Shown piece after piece: positions 1-8,671 of a stretch of 64,000 bases of DNA (positions are counted from its first letter, which is position 1; the number at the start of each line of letters is the position of its first letter). This stretch comes from Legionella gratiana. Lineage in GTDB: Bacteria > Pseudomonadota > Gammaproteobacteria > Legionellales > Legionellaceae. The position numbers and the translations under genes are program-made. The notes under the pieces are model-generated. The model ran no database searches. It saw nothing but the letters and a program-made list of their open reading frames with translations, and was not told where the DNA came from. Where the stretch lies: assembly GCF_001467695.1 (NCBI RefSeq), contig NZ_LNYE01000023.1:1-64000 (forward strand), written 5' to 3'.

Positions 1-69
1 TATATTAATAATGTCTCTGTTCGGTAACATGAATTATGAGGCAACGAAAAACTCTTCGGTAACATTTAT

Positions 70-201
70 TTATGAAGCATCACTAATAATGAACAAAGTT
101 TCAGGATTTTGTCCACCACTTAAATGTTCAAAAATTCCCTGCATTTGTTTAAATGATTCGCCTTGAAATTGACGTACGTCGAGCATTAACTTAATTAACA
201 T
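70..201 (-). CDS. small hypothetical protein (43 aa)
   Basis: A short open frame starts with ATG at 201 and ends at 70. An AAGGGA stretch about 8 bases upstream of the ATG could be a ribosome binding site. The protein begins MLIKLMLDVRQFQG and contains an EHLSGGQNP segment. It has no signal peptide or membrane segment. I do not recognise it. It fills the otherwise empty start of the window and faces away from the effector-like gene at 415. It could be a real small protein, the tail of something older, or chance. Confidence 0.3.
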   Translation of the reverse strand: MLIKLMLDVRQFQGESFKQMQGIFEHLSGGQNPETLFIISDAS

Positions 202-414
202 GAGTTTTCCCTTTTCATACGGTAAGCAGCGCTGTGTACTTAAAAACTAAGTCATTAGTTCATTTCCGTCACCTTATTTTGCAAAATCGTAAATTCGTTT
301 AATTAATAACCTATTTTTTACTGGTCATATTAAATATCATAGTGTTTATAAATCTTTCTCAAAAGATTAAAAAATGATAAAACTATTCGTAAATGAAGCG
401 TGTTTGGGGCAGGG

Positions 415-2595
415 ATGTTTACTTACAAAGGAAAGATACTTACTAAGTTTAAAAATAAAAAAGGAGGTAAAAATCAAAATAAAGTAGACGGTTTTTATCG
501 TGATTCGGATGGTATGGAATATTTTGTAAAAAAACCTAAGGATTCTCGCGAATTATTTACCGAGTTGTTTGCTGGTTTATTGTTACAGGAGTTTAAACGC
601 CGTGAATTGATTGACAAAATATACCATGCATCCTTAATCTGTGCTCAATTGATTCAATTTGAAGATGGTAGTTATGGACTTATTCAACCTAAAGTAGAAT
701 TCAAAGAGTTATACAAAATCATTGGAACTGGTTATCGAGATGGTTCTGATCGAGATCCGCTCGTGGAGATGTTTTACGGTCCTCAATCCTATTTATTACT
801 CACCCAATTAAAACAATATTATGGTCTTGCTGTGGCGCTAATGTTTTCTTTACTTTTGGGAGATCATAGCGTACATAGTGGTAATGTAGTTTGTTTGGAT
901 GTCATGTCTTCAGTAGAGATGACTTTTATTCAATTTGCGCGCATCGATTGGGGCGCGGCATTTCGTTATTACGGCCATAAAAAAAATAACGAAGATCTTT
1001 TTTATCCCTTTGAATATCAAGGATGGTTCAATCCTAAAGGATATACTAAAGGTTATTTTCTAAATTACCGAAAAATCAAAGGATTGTTTCCAGCGCTTGC
1101 GGAACAGGCAAGACAGTTACAAAACAAAGTAAACGAAGAACTCTTTGTTGATATGGTCAGCACTGTTTTAAAACAACTTCCAGTCGATTTGGTGGATAAT
1201 AAGACTAGAGCAGAACTCGCTAAATATTTATGTATGGAGTCCTTGAGTAATACCAGTTTTGGTGAAGAAGGTCATTATCAGCAGTTTGCATTTGATTTAG
1301 CAGCGATTTTATCAAATCGATTGAAAAAAATGACTCTACTACGTGATTTTTCGAGTGGTATCTCTGATTCAGAACCTCCTCAAATTACGTACATTGAAAG
1401 CATGCCAACAGCAATTGTGTTACCTGTTAATCAGGTTACGCCTTTTGCGGAACAAATAAACATTTGGCTAAATATACTTTCTTTATCCGATGAACGAAGT
1501 ATTTTTGATTTCAATAGCATTGATCGTGCTAAATTAGCCAAACAGTTTAATTTTTTTATGGAAAGTTTATTGCGACAAGTTGAAACATTAGATCGATTTT
1601 TCCATGATATGAGTGCACTAGAATTATATGATAAAGCAACACAGCCTCATCCATTGGGTTCTTTTTATCGGAATCTATTTACATTTGAAGCTGATTTAAA
1701 ACCCTATCGTCCATCTCATCCAGAAACAAAAGGATCCGAGAAAGAGATCTATTGGCAACTTGCGGAAGCTGTGTTAACTACAAGCTTTCATATCATTGTT
1801 ACCATTCGGGTATTACAAGATACTCAAAGTTCAGCTGCTCTTGCTAAATCTTCTGCCATTCATTTGCTGTTTGATGCTTTAAAAGAGTATTTACATGATT
1901 TTAGCGTACTGTATCAAATGCTATTAAAAGAACTGGAAAATGTTCTTAGCTCCATGTCTGATAAACGACTTGCTTGGGTTTGTGTTCATGAAATGGACTT
2001 TATGAATTCTAGTGTGCTGATTGGAATGGTGCTAAAAAATTCAGAACTTTGGGAGCGTATGAACCGAGCCTTAGCAGAGGCTCAGGAGATATTTTATCAA
2101 GAGAAAACCGCTTATCATTTGATTAAACTACAAAAATTTCAAAAAGATTTTACTCAATTTTTAATTTTAGTCAGTGAATTTTCATCAGTTACCCAATTTG
2201 CTACAAAGGGAGTTGTCGTTAATGAGCTCACTCGAATTTTTGAGAGTCTTCCTGAATTTTTGCAGATGAAACTTGCAATTCCTTTAAATCAAATTCAGAG
2301 TGAGTTTAGAAAATGGCAACGTCGGTACAGTATTGAATTGGAAGAACAGGAGAAGTTGAACGAAAAACCGGAGTTTTCTCCTGAAAAAAGTAATGATAAT
2401 TTATTGATGACTAACTCTGATTCAGAACAAACAAAAGAACCTGAGAAAATTGATGGAGTACATGACAAAAAAAGAGAAGCTATAAGCAGGTCGCTTTTTT
2501 TCGGTTGGCATGAATCAAATACTTTACCTAAAGCTCATGGTAATGATTATTCCTCATCATCTGGATCCTCATTAGGAATGACGAAGACTTTATAA
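415..2595 (+). CDS. putative Dot/Icm effector with LepB-like N-terminal kinase fold
   Basis: Large soluble protein of 726-731 residues. Numbered from the GTG at 400, the first ~200 residues have the layout of an atypical kinase: a VKKP lysine at 43-46, acidic helix residues E51 and E55, a GDHSVHSGN catalytic-loop-like motif at 154-162, and RIDWGAAF at 181-188 in the metal-binding position. This recalls the N-terminal domain of Legionella LepB, reported as a phosphatidylinositol 4-kinase; the resemblance is from memory. The rest is mostly helical. The tail has a glutamate-rich stretch around 650-690 followed by a Ser/Gly-rich end (SSSSGSSLG), as in many Dot/Icm substrates. GTG at 400 has no clear ribosome site; ATG at 415 follows a GGGG stretch and is preferred. 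Effector status, lipid substrate and the presence of a Rab GAP domain are inference. Confidence 0.5.
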   Translation: MFTYKGKILTKFKNKKGGKNQNKVDGFYRDSDGMEYFVKKPKDSRELFTELFAGLLLQEFKRRELIDKIYHASLICAQLIQFEDGSYGLIQPKVEFKELYKIIGTGYRDGSDRDPLVEMFYGPQSYLLLTQLKQYYGLAVALMFSLLLGDHSVHSGNVVCLDVMSSVEMTFIQFARIDWGAAFRYYGHKKNNEDLFYPFEYQGWFNPKGYTKGYFLNYRKIKGLFPALAEQARQLQNKVNEELFVDMVSTVLKQLPVDLVDNKTRAELAKYLCMESLSNTSFGEEGHYQQFAFDLAAILSNRLKKMTLLRDFSSGISDSEPPQITYIESMPTAIVLPVNQVTPFAEQINIWLNILSLSDERSIFDFNSIDRAKLAKQFNFFMESLLRQVETLDRFFHDMSALELYDKATQPHPLGSFYRNLFTFEADLKPYRPSHPETKGSEKEIYWQLAEAVLTTSFHIIVTIRVLQDTQSSAALAKSSAIHLLFDALKEYLHDFSVLYQMLLKELENVLSSMSDKRLAWVCVHEMDFMNSSVLIGMVLKNSELWERMNRALAEAQEIFYQEKTAYHLIKLQKFQKDFTQFLILVSEFSSVTQFATKGVVVNELTRIFESLPEFLQMKLAIPLNQIQSEFRKWQRRYSIELEEQEKLNEKPEFSPEKSNDNLLMTNSDSEQTKEPEKIDGVHDKKREAISRSLFFGWHESNTLPKAHGNDYSSSSGSSLGMTKTL

Positions 2596-2735
2596 GCAGT
2601 TTCATGTTCCATTTAAGATCGTGAAGGATGATATACTTGTTAGGAACCGTTTAAAATTTAAAATAACCCATTGATTTTTATCCTGATTATTGGAAAATTA
2701 AAAAACTATTGTCCTCAAATACATAGGGATGTGAT

Positions 2736-3389
2736 ATGCATGAAAAGATTGAGCTTATAAGAGAAGCAAATAGAGAAAAAATTGCAAAGGTAATAAATAA
2801 ATTGGATGTTGTAGACTATGATACGGTTTCCAAATACCTTCCTAAGTTACTTGTGGAAGGCTCATTAAAATTGGATCATAGTGTGTACATGCCAGCTGAT
2901 CCATTAACGAATCTTCCCAATGGTGTAGGGCGATTTCTTCTCTATGATCATGATTCATCCGATCCTTTTTCGATATGGATATTTGCATTTGCACCCAGGC
3001 AGAAAACAACGATCCATGATCATAAATACAAAGGTACTGTAACTGTTCTTGAGGGACCTATATCTGAGAAATTTTATCAACCTACTGGTGAGAAATCAGC
3101 ACGGCTTGTGGATCGTATCGATCGCTATAGATTTCATAGCAATGGCGATGATTTAAAGAGTACTTTTGTGCATCAGCTCAAATGCAGAAAAGGGTTAGAT
3201 GTGGGTATCAGTATTACTTTGCATATATATAACATGAAAGCATATTTGGTTAACTTTGACGGTACAAAAATTGATCGAAGAAATTTAAATATAATCTATT
3301 CCAAAGACAAAACACGTACTAATGAAAGCATACCTCCTTATACAAAGGCTTGTTCCGATTTAGAGGAGCCAATTTCTTTTAAGATATAG
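2736..3389 (+). CDS. cysteine dioxygenase-like cupin protein
   Basis: A 217-residue single-domain cupin. The HxH iron-ligand pair lies at H94/H96 in TTIHDHKYKGTVTVLEG, and a downstream histidine (H146 in FVHQL, or H163 in TLHIYN) could be the third ligand. The order matches type I cysteine dioxygenases and bacterial 3-mercaptopropionate dioxygenases, which oxidise a thiol to a sulfinate with Fe(II) and O2. The first cupin motif lacks the usual glutamate, as in many thiol dioxygenases. No signal peptide is seen, so it should be cytoplasmic. It stands alone and converges on the DUF4349 gene. The exact thiol substrate cannot be read from the sequence. Confidence 0.7.
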   Translation: MHEKIELIREANREKIAKVINKLDVVDYDTVSKYLPKLLVEGSLKLDHSVYMPADPLTNLPNGVGRFLLYDHDSSDPFSIWIFAFAPRQKTTIHDHKYKGTVTVLEGPISEKFYQPTGEKSARLVDRIDRYRFHSNGDDLKSTFVHQLKCRKGLDVGISITLHIYNMKAYLVNFDGTKIDRRNLNIIYSKDKTRTNESIPPYTKACSDLEEPISFKI

Positions 3390-3401
3390 TCTAATAGATT
3401 T

Positions 3402-3427
3402 CCGGATTGGGTTTATACCTAATCCGG
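3402..3427. terminator. strong hairpin between convergent genes
   Basis: The arms CCGGATTGGGT and ACCTAATCCGG pair over 11 bp (one G-T wobble) around a 4-base TTAT loop. The hairpin sits 13 bp after the stop of the cupin gene and 29 bp beyond the stop of the opposing DUF4349 gene. There is no clean T-run on either side. A bidirectional terminator is the likely role. Confidence 0.55.
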
Positions 3428-3455
3428 GTTATGAAGAATATGGAAAAATATACGC

Positions 3456-4352
3456 TTATTGAAAGCGTTGCCAAATTTTTTTTCCTATCCAAAAAACAAC
3501 CAAGCAGATACAAATCCATAATAGAATCAATGGTAAAAAATATACAAAAAATTCAATGATACCGTAAGTTAACTGGCGTAATTGATCGATTAATCCATGA
3601 TAAGAGTTAATAAATACTTCTGTTATTTTCCATTGTTTTTGTTGGGCAGTTTCAATCATTGGATTCATGCTCAAATCAATATTAATTGATGAATAAGCAA
3701 CCGACTCCTTGTAATATTTGATTTGTCCTTGAATGACATCGATTTGTCCTTGAACTTCAGTGAGTTGTTTGAATACGCTAAGAACATCCGCTGTTTTAGT
3801 TGCGCCTGCCATAATTTTTGCAAGTTGTTCTTTGGCAGTTTGTAAATTGGTAAGTTGACTTTGTAGGTCGACATATTGTTGCGTAATGTCTTCGCCGCTT
3901 ATTGATTCTTGTATGACTTGAGTTGCCAGTGATTTTAAGGCAGTTAAAGCATCATTCAGGCCTTGAGCAGGTACTCTTATTTTGATAGTAGCAGTAGTAT
4001 TCCAAACACTGTTACTGTCTTGAGTTAAATTTGAGTTCACAACATATCCACCGGAACTTTCCGCGAGCTGAGTAATTCTTTGCATCGCGGCGCTAATATT
4101 GTTTACTTGTAAGGAAATATTTGCATTACGAATTATCATTCCCCTCATTGTATTTTCTGAGGGTTGGTTCGTCGTTTGAGAATTTCTTTGCATGGCTATC
4201 AACGTAGGAATTGGTTCTCCTGTAGGTATAGGAGCAGGTCCTGTTGCTCCAAACATGGTCGGTTCTGCTACTCTGCCAAGCCAAAGATAGAGAATAATTA
4301 ATAATGCAAAGGCGCCAATGAATGCTAAGAAATAGAGGATTACTTTTTTCAT
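3456..4352 (-). CDS. DUF4349-family membrane protein
   Basis: About 298 residues from the ATG at 4352 (MKKVILYF). An in-frame ATG at 4406 adds 18 residues but overlaps a TTGACA promoter-like box, so the shorter start is preferred. Order of parts: N-terminal transmembrane anchor, Pro/Thr-rich linker, an extracytoplasmic beta-rich domain (IIRNANISLQVNN onward), a coiled-coil segment (residues about 165-210), and a C-terminal hydrophobic helix near FFVYFLPLILLWICICL followed by a basic tail. This arrangement fits DUF4349 proteins, whose biochemical role is unknown to me. Monocistronic. Confidence 0.7.
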   Translation of the reverse strand: MKKVILYFLAFIGAFALLIILYLWLGRVAEPTMFGATGPAPIPTGEPIPTLIAMQRNSQTTNQPSENTMRGMIIRNANISLQVNNISAAMQRITQLAESSGGYVVNSNLTQDSNSVWNTTATIKIRVPAQGLNDALTALKSLATQVIQESISGEDITQQYVDLQSQLTNLQTAKEQLAKIMAGATKTADVLSVFKQLTEVQGQIDVIQGQIKYYKESVAYSSINIDLSMNPMIETAQQKQWKITEVFINSYHGLIDQLRQLTYGIIEFFVYFLPLILLWICICLVVFWIGKKIWQRFQ

Positions 4353-4400
4353 ATTAATTTGCGTGATCCGCAGTATGTAACGTAAAGTTTGGCAAATATT

Positions 4401-4406
4401 TGTCAA
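4401..4406 (-). promoter_or_regulatory. possible -35 box for the DUF4349 gene
   Basis: Read on the minus strand, TTGACA lies at 4406-4401, about 49 bp upstream of the chosen ATG at 4352. The -10 region is poor: TTACAT about 20 bp downstream is the best candidate. The main use of this site is to argue against the upstream start at 4406. Confidence 0.25.
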
Positions 4407-4465
4407 GTTGTAAAATTTTTCAAAAATAAATACTCATGATTCTTGGTTTTTTGTATTTTAAAAGC

Positions 4466-4498
4466 AAACCAGCAATTAAAAGTAAAAATTGCTGGTTT
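4466..4498 (-). terminator. terminator hairpin after the cysteine-rich lipoprotein gene
   Basis: Perfect 12-bp inverted repeat (AAACCAGCAATT / AATTGCTGGTTT) with a 9-base loop. On the minus strand it is followed by GCTTTTAAAA. It lies 33 bp past the stop of the lipoprotein gene at 4532 and upstream of the DUF4349 gene, so it should separate the two transcripts. Confidence 0.6.
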
Positions 4499-4531
4499 TT
4501 GTGTGCGCTATGCTTGAAAATAACGCTGCTC

Positions 4532-4945
4532 TTATTGTTTTTTGTCACAAAAAGCGACACATACTTGATGTTCTGTAACTTCTCCACCACAAGCGGAGTA
4601 ACATGACCTATAAGTAGATTCGCATTGGCAAGAGTTAGTACAACTGCTGCTTCTATCAAAATCTTTAATAGTTTTATTAATTGGAAAACCCATTCGTGTT
4701 TGTTCTTCTTTATAGTGTTTATACTCAAACAGAGCGCTTTGCTGTGCCCTTAGTCGACAATTTTCATTTTCGATACGACAACTTTGCTCACAGTCATTTT
4801 TTCCTTGTACACACTGGGCGGTACACATTTTTGCTACATCAGATTTGGGTGGGGTATAACTGTATTCAGTATTATAGATGGGGCTACAGGAGGTTAACAT
4901 AACAGCTAGCGCTATAACGGAAAAAATAAAGCAATGTTTTAGCAT
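4532..4945 (-). CDS. cysteine-rich putative lipoprotein
   Basis: The ATG at 4945 is preceded by AGAGGA about 4 bases upstream; longer frames back to 5020 lack such a site. The 137-residue product starts MLKHCFIFSVIALAVMLTSCSP, a lipoprotein signal with an LTSC lipobox. The mature part has repeated Cys pairs spaced about 3-6 residues apart (AQCVQGKNDCEQSC, SSCTNSCQCES, YRSCYSACGG, CVAFC), enough for several disulfides. No domain is recognised. It is probably an outer- or inner-membrane-anchored periplasmic protein. Function unknown. Confidence 0.65.
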   Translation of the reverse strand: MLKHCFIFSVIALAVMLTSCSPIYNTEYSYTPPKSDVAKMCTAQCVQGKNDCEQSCRIENENCRLRAQQSALFEYKHYKEEQTRMGFPINKTIKDFDRSSSCTNSCQCESTYRSCYSACGGEVTEHQVCVAFCDKKQ

Positions 4946-5100
4946 AGATCCTCTTTTTAATGGTAAGTGGGAATTCAGACATCGTGAGGTATACAGCAAG
5001 ATAAGTAATTGGTAAATCAAATTGCATTTAGTGTATAAATGCTCCGTTGAAAAATCAAGATCAATTTTTTTTCAGTTCTTTCATTTAATGTAAATACTGT

Positions 5101-5241
5101 GAGTTCGACATAAAAAGCATTTCTATGTTTTTTATGTCGCTAAACGAATGAAAATCCCATAAAAGGGGCAGCATTTATACGGGATCCAGGTCTAAATAAA
5201 AGCAGTTTGATATAAAAATCACTTTATTTTTTATATCGAAC
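5101..5241. repeat. two-hairpin composite repeat, copy 1
   Basis: Hairpin A has arms CGACATAAAAAGCAT (5106-5120) and ATGTTTTTTATGTCG (5125-5139), then CTAAACGAATG. Hairpin B is at 5204-5241, with arms close to GTTTGATATAAAAA and TTTTTTATATCGAAC. About 60 bp separate them here, some 30 bp more than in copies at 15,657 and 52,306. This element fills most of the 458-bp gap between 4945 and 5404, which has no gene. Confidence 0.7.
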
Positions 5242-5403
5242 CCATGTTAAGTAGGGATTTCAATGAAGGTATAAGAAATGAAGGAGTAGGGCGTGCTGCT
5301 TGAGTAACTTTTATAAGAATTTTGTTATATAATTTGTCAAATTAGGAATCCCTCTTTAGGATTCATCTGTAAAAACTAAAAATTTACCTTTAAAACAGTA
5401 CCT

Positions 5404-5850
5404 ATGAACATTTCATTTATATATGGTTTTTTTACCGGGTGTTTTGTGACCGTAATAGGTCGGCATTGCCTGCAAAAATTTATCAATCCACAACAATGTT
5501 CGGAGCTGATTGACACTAAAAAGGTTGGCTTGGATAAGCTTTTTAATGACTATCCTGATTTTATGAATACCATTAAAGAGGATCTTACTGCTTCTAATTG
5601 TAAAACGATAAGAGAATTTTTTGTGGTTGATAAAGATGCGATCTTGAATTCATCGATTCCAAGATTGCGTTATGAATTATCCGCAGAGATACTCCCTGCA
5701 CTTAATAGATTGGAATCATTAGGGTATATTGAAAAATTAAAAAATAATTGTCTGCATTATAAAATTGAGGAAGATTTTGTAAGTCAACTTAAACAGATTA
5801 TTTCTAGTGATTCCTATGACAATGCAATTAAAGATGATGGAAAATTATGA
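5404..5850 (+). CDS. membrane-anchored hypothetical protein upstream of tauE
   Basis: A 148-residue protein with one hydrophobic N-terminal segment (IYGFFTGCFVTVIG) and a cytoplasm-sized helical domain. Residues about 85-125 (LSAEILPALNRLESLGYIEKL) look like a winged-helix-type fold, but no DNA-binding motif is certain. Its stop overlaps the start of the downstream TauE-family gene by four bases (ATGA), so the two are translationally coupled and probably work together. Function unknown. Confidence 0.6.
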   Translation: MNISFIYGFFTGCFVTVIGRHCLQKFINPQQCSELIDTKKVGLDKLFNDYPDFMNTIKEDLTASNCKTIREFFVVDKDAILNSSIPRLRYELSAEILPALNRLESLGYIEKLKNNCLHYKIEEDFVSQLKQIISSDSYDNAIKDDGKL

Positions 5851-6638
5851 TTGGAATTTATTTATTTGCTGGAATTCTAACCGGATTATTTGCAACGTTA
5901 TTTGGTTTCGGTGGGGGATTTATTGTTGTTCCATTGTTATTTTGGTTATTACCATTTGATGGTATCTCAAAAGAATTGGCCATGCATATGGCTGTAGGAA
6001 CCTCTCTGATGCTTATGTTTATTAATATGATATATGCAGCATGGTTGCATTATCTGAAACAAAATATGGATCTGGCCTTATTAAGAAAAATGTTACCTCT
6101 TGTTGCTCTTGGTGCTGTAAGTGGTGCTTTAATTGCTACAATTTTAAGTGCCAATGCACTCAAATATGCTTTTTTATTGTTGATTTTTGCTGTTTTACTA
6201 AGAAATTTGAAACAGGAGTTTTTTAAAGGAGATACTCCGATTCACAAAAAACCGACCCATGCAATTTTGTATTTTGTTAGTTATTTTACTGGAACAATTG
6301 CCGCCTTGTTGGGAATAGGAGGAAGTGTGATTATTGTTCCATTTTTTAGGCATTATGGATTGCCTATGAACAAGGCTTCTGCTCTCGCAAATGGACTCGC
6401 TGCACCAAGCGGCTTGATAGGCAGTATTATTTTTATAGCAGCGGGATTTCATATACCTCATTTGCCGCCATACAGTACGGGTTATTTATATTGGCCGGCA
6501 TTAATTACTATTTTCCTTGGTAGTATTATAGGTTCAAAGTTGGGAATATATTTTAGTGCTCTGATTCCTGATAAAATTTATGGCAAAATTTATTGTTTAT
6601 TATTGATTATTGTCATTTTTTCAATGATGCTTAATTGA
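5847..6638 (+). CDS. TauE/SafE-family sulfite/organosulfonate exporter
   Basis: 263-residue polytopic protein with two homologous halves, each starting with a glycine-rich loop: LFGFGGGFIVVPLLFWLLP near the N-terminus and LLGIGGSVIIVPFFRHYGLP near residue 155. This is the signature of the TauE/SafE (DUF81) family, inner-membrane anion carriers that often export sulfite or sulfoacetate. About eight hydrophobic helices can be counted. It overlaps the upstream gene by four bases. The actual substrate is not evident, although a thiol-dioxygenase-like gene lies 2.5 kb away. Confidence 0.85.
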   Translation: MIGIYLFAGILTGLFATLFGFGGGFIVVPLLFWLLPFDGISKELAMHMAVGTSLMLMFINMIYAAWLHYLKQNMDLALLRKMLPLVALGAVSGALIATILSANALKYAFLLLIFAVLLRNLKQEFFKGDTPIHKKPTHAILYFVSYFTGTIAALLGIGGSVIIVPFFRHYGLPMNKASALANGLAAPSGLIGSIIFIAAGFHIPHLPPYSTGYLYWPALITIFLGSIIGSKLGIYFSALIPDKIYGKIYCLLLIIVIFSMMLN

Positions 6639-6702
6639 TGTGATCTCATAAAATGTGTTAAGCCTTCACGCCTTGAAAGTCTGATTCAGTTCAAAATAAA
6701 AT

Positions 6703-6745
6703 GAGTTCGATATAATAAATGGTGTTTATTTTTTATATGGAACTC
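6703..6745. repeat. composite repeat, hairpin B only, copy 2
   Basis: Arms GAGTTCGATATAATAAAT and TTTATTTTTTATATGGAACTC pair around GGTG. The sequence matches hairpin B of the composite repeat. It lies between the convergent ends of the TauE gene and proS, where it may also terminate transcription from both sides. Confidence 0.65.
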
Positions 6746-6780
6746 ACAAAAAAATTACTCCATCTCCCTTTGGATCGCGG

Positions 6781-8487
6781 CTACTTTGCGATCAATTTGA
6801 CCAGAGAATCAACTGCTGTATCCAAGTTAAGTTGTTGCATTTCTCCAGTAGCTCTGCTTTTATATTCCACACAGTTTTGTTCCATATTTCGTTCACTAAC
6901 TACTAAACGATGAGGAATACCAATGAGATCCTGATCGGCAAACAATACACCCGGTCGTTCGTTACGATCATCAAGTAACACATCAATACCTAAATTTTTG
7001 AGCTGTTCATATAAAGCATCGGCTTGCTTTTTAACTGCAGGTGAGCGATGGGCGTTTAAAGGAATAATCACTAGCTGGAATGGAGCGATATTTTGTGGCC
7101 ATATAATTCCATGTTCATCATGATGTTGCTCTATGGCGGCAGCAACGACTCGAGTAATACCTAAGCCATAGCATCCCATTAACATGGTTTCTAATTGGCC
7201 TTGCTCATTAATGACAGCAGCATTCATGGCTTTGGCATATTTATCACCGAGTTGGAAAACATGGCCAACCTCGATGCCGCGACATGAATAAAGCGTACCT
7301 TTACCATCAGGGCTAATATCTCCTTCTTTCACATTGCGTAAGTCATAAGAAAAATATTCCTTGACATCTTTGTCCCAGGCGGCATGTTGATAATGCTTAT
7401 CTGCTTGATTTGCACCACAGATGAACGAGTCCATAGCAAGTGCATGATGATCCGCAATTATGGGTATCGCTAAATCGACGGGTCCTAGCGAGCCAATTGG
7501 TACGTTTAATGTTTTTAAAATTGTTTCTTCATCTATAAATTGCAAGGGCGAATCAATCAAAGGATGTTTCGTCGCTTTGACTTCATTAAGTTCATCATCA
7601 CCTCTCAAAATAAGCGCAATCATGAGATGTTCTTTTCCTTTGACGATCAATGTCTTAACGGTTTGGTTACTTGAAACATTGAGGAATTGAGCAACCTCAG
7701 CTATTGTTTTTATGTTTGGTGTATCAACCAGGGTTATTTTTTGATTGCTTGGAGTTGCTTTAGCAGGTTTTAAGCTCGTTGCCTGTTCAATATTTGCTGC
7801 ATAATCTCCTTGATCACTGTAGAAGATTAAATCTTCACCTGAATCAGCTAAGACTTGGAATTCATGAGAAGCGGAACCGCCTATCGCTCCCGTATCTGCT
7901 TCCACGGCGCGATATTTAAGCCCCATTCGATCAAAAATACGACAATATGCTTGATACATATCTTTATAAGTCTCTTGCAGACTTTCCAGACTTAAATGGA
8001 ACGAATAAGCATCTTTCATAATGAATTCGCGTGCGCGCATGACGCCAAAACGTGGCCTGATTTCATCACGAAATTTTGTTTGAATTTGATAAAAACTTAC
8101 AGGAAGTTGTTTATAAGATTGCAATTCATGACGCATAATATCAGTAATGACTTCTTCGTGAGTTGGTCCAAAGCAATATTCTCTGTCATTGGAGTCCTTC
8201 ATGGTTAAAAGCTGACCACCAAAGGTATCCCATCGTCCTGTTTCTTGCCATAACTCAGCGGGTTGGACTGCGGGCATGAGTACTTCTATTGAGTTAATAC
8301 GATTCATTTCTTCGCGAACTATTTGTTCTATTTTACGCAATACTTTTAAACCTAGAGGCATCCAGGTATAAAGCCCAGAGCCCAATTTACGAATCATTCC
8401 TGTTCTCAACATTAATTGATGAGACACGATTTCAGCATCGTTTGGCGTTTCTTTGAGAGTTGCTAAAAACCATTGAGAGGCACGCAT
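6781..8487 (-). CDS. proS: prolyl-tRNA synthetase
   Basis: 568 residues, the full length of the bacterial-type enzyme that charges tRNA-Pro. Class II motif 1 lies near residues 60-85 ([18 protein letters not shown]), motif 2 near 135-160 ([19 protein letters not shown]), the YbaK-like editing insertion from about 225 to 390, and motif 3 at [10 protein letters not shown] (about 440). The C-terminal anticodon-binding domain includes [21 protein letters not shown] at 8487 agrees with the conserved [15 protein letters not shown] start. Monocistronic. Confidence 0.97.
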   Translation of the reverse strand: MRASQWFLATLKETPNDAEIVSHQLMLRTGMIRKLGSGLYTWMPLGLKVLRKIEQIVREEMNRINSIEVLMPAVQPAELWQETGRWDTFGGQLLTMKDSNDREYCFGPTHEEVITDIMRHELQSYKQLPVSFYQIQTKFRDEIRPRFGVMRAREFIMKDAYSFHLSLESLQETYKDMYQAYCRIFDRMGLKYRAVEADTGAIGGSASHEFQVLADSGEDLIFYSDQGDYAANIEQATSLKPAKATPSNQKITLVDTPNIKTIAEVAQFLNVSSNQTVKTLIVKGKEHLMIALILRGDDELNEVKATKHPLIDSPLQFIDEETILKTLNVPIGSLGPVDLAIPIIADHHALAMDSFICGANQADKHYQHAAWDKDVKEYFSYDLRNVKEGDISPDGKGTLYSCRGIEVGHVFQLGDKYAKAMNAAVINEQGQLETMLMGCYGLGITRVVAAAIEQHHDEHGIIWPQNIAPFQLVIIPLNAHRSPAVKKQADALYEQLKNLGIDVLLDDRNERPGVLFADQDLIGIPHRLVVSERNMEQNCVEYKSRATGEMQQLNLDTAVDSLVKLIAK

Positions 8488-8606
8488 TTCAGCTCCTGAT
8501 TTTAATTCTTAGATTTTCAGGCATTATACAGGAGTTTTTGAGCAAAAACAGATGAGTTGAATAAGTACATTGGATCTCGATGAGGTATGAACCTAGAAAA
8601 ATCTTG

Positions 8607-8663
8607 GGTGCAGTAAAGCAAAACAAGGCTATTCTATTTCCTAAATTTTGCTTTGCACCTAAA
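8607..8663. terminator. hairpin downstream of the SulP-carbonic anhydrase gene
   Basis: GGTGCAGTAAAGCAAAA and TTTTGCTTTGCACC pair with a two-base bulge around a loop of about 25 bases. The element begins 9 bp after the stop of the SulP fusion gene on the minus strand. The long loop and lack of a clear U-run make a terminator only possible. Confidence 0.35.
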
Positions 8664-8671
8664 CTACAAAT

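Noticed and set aside
1..69. Two TTCGGTAACAT direct repeats near the window start
   Set aside because: Only two short copies (20-30 and 55-65), too little to call a repeat array.
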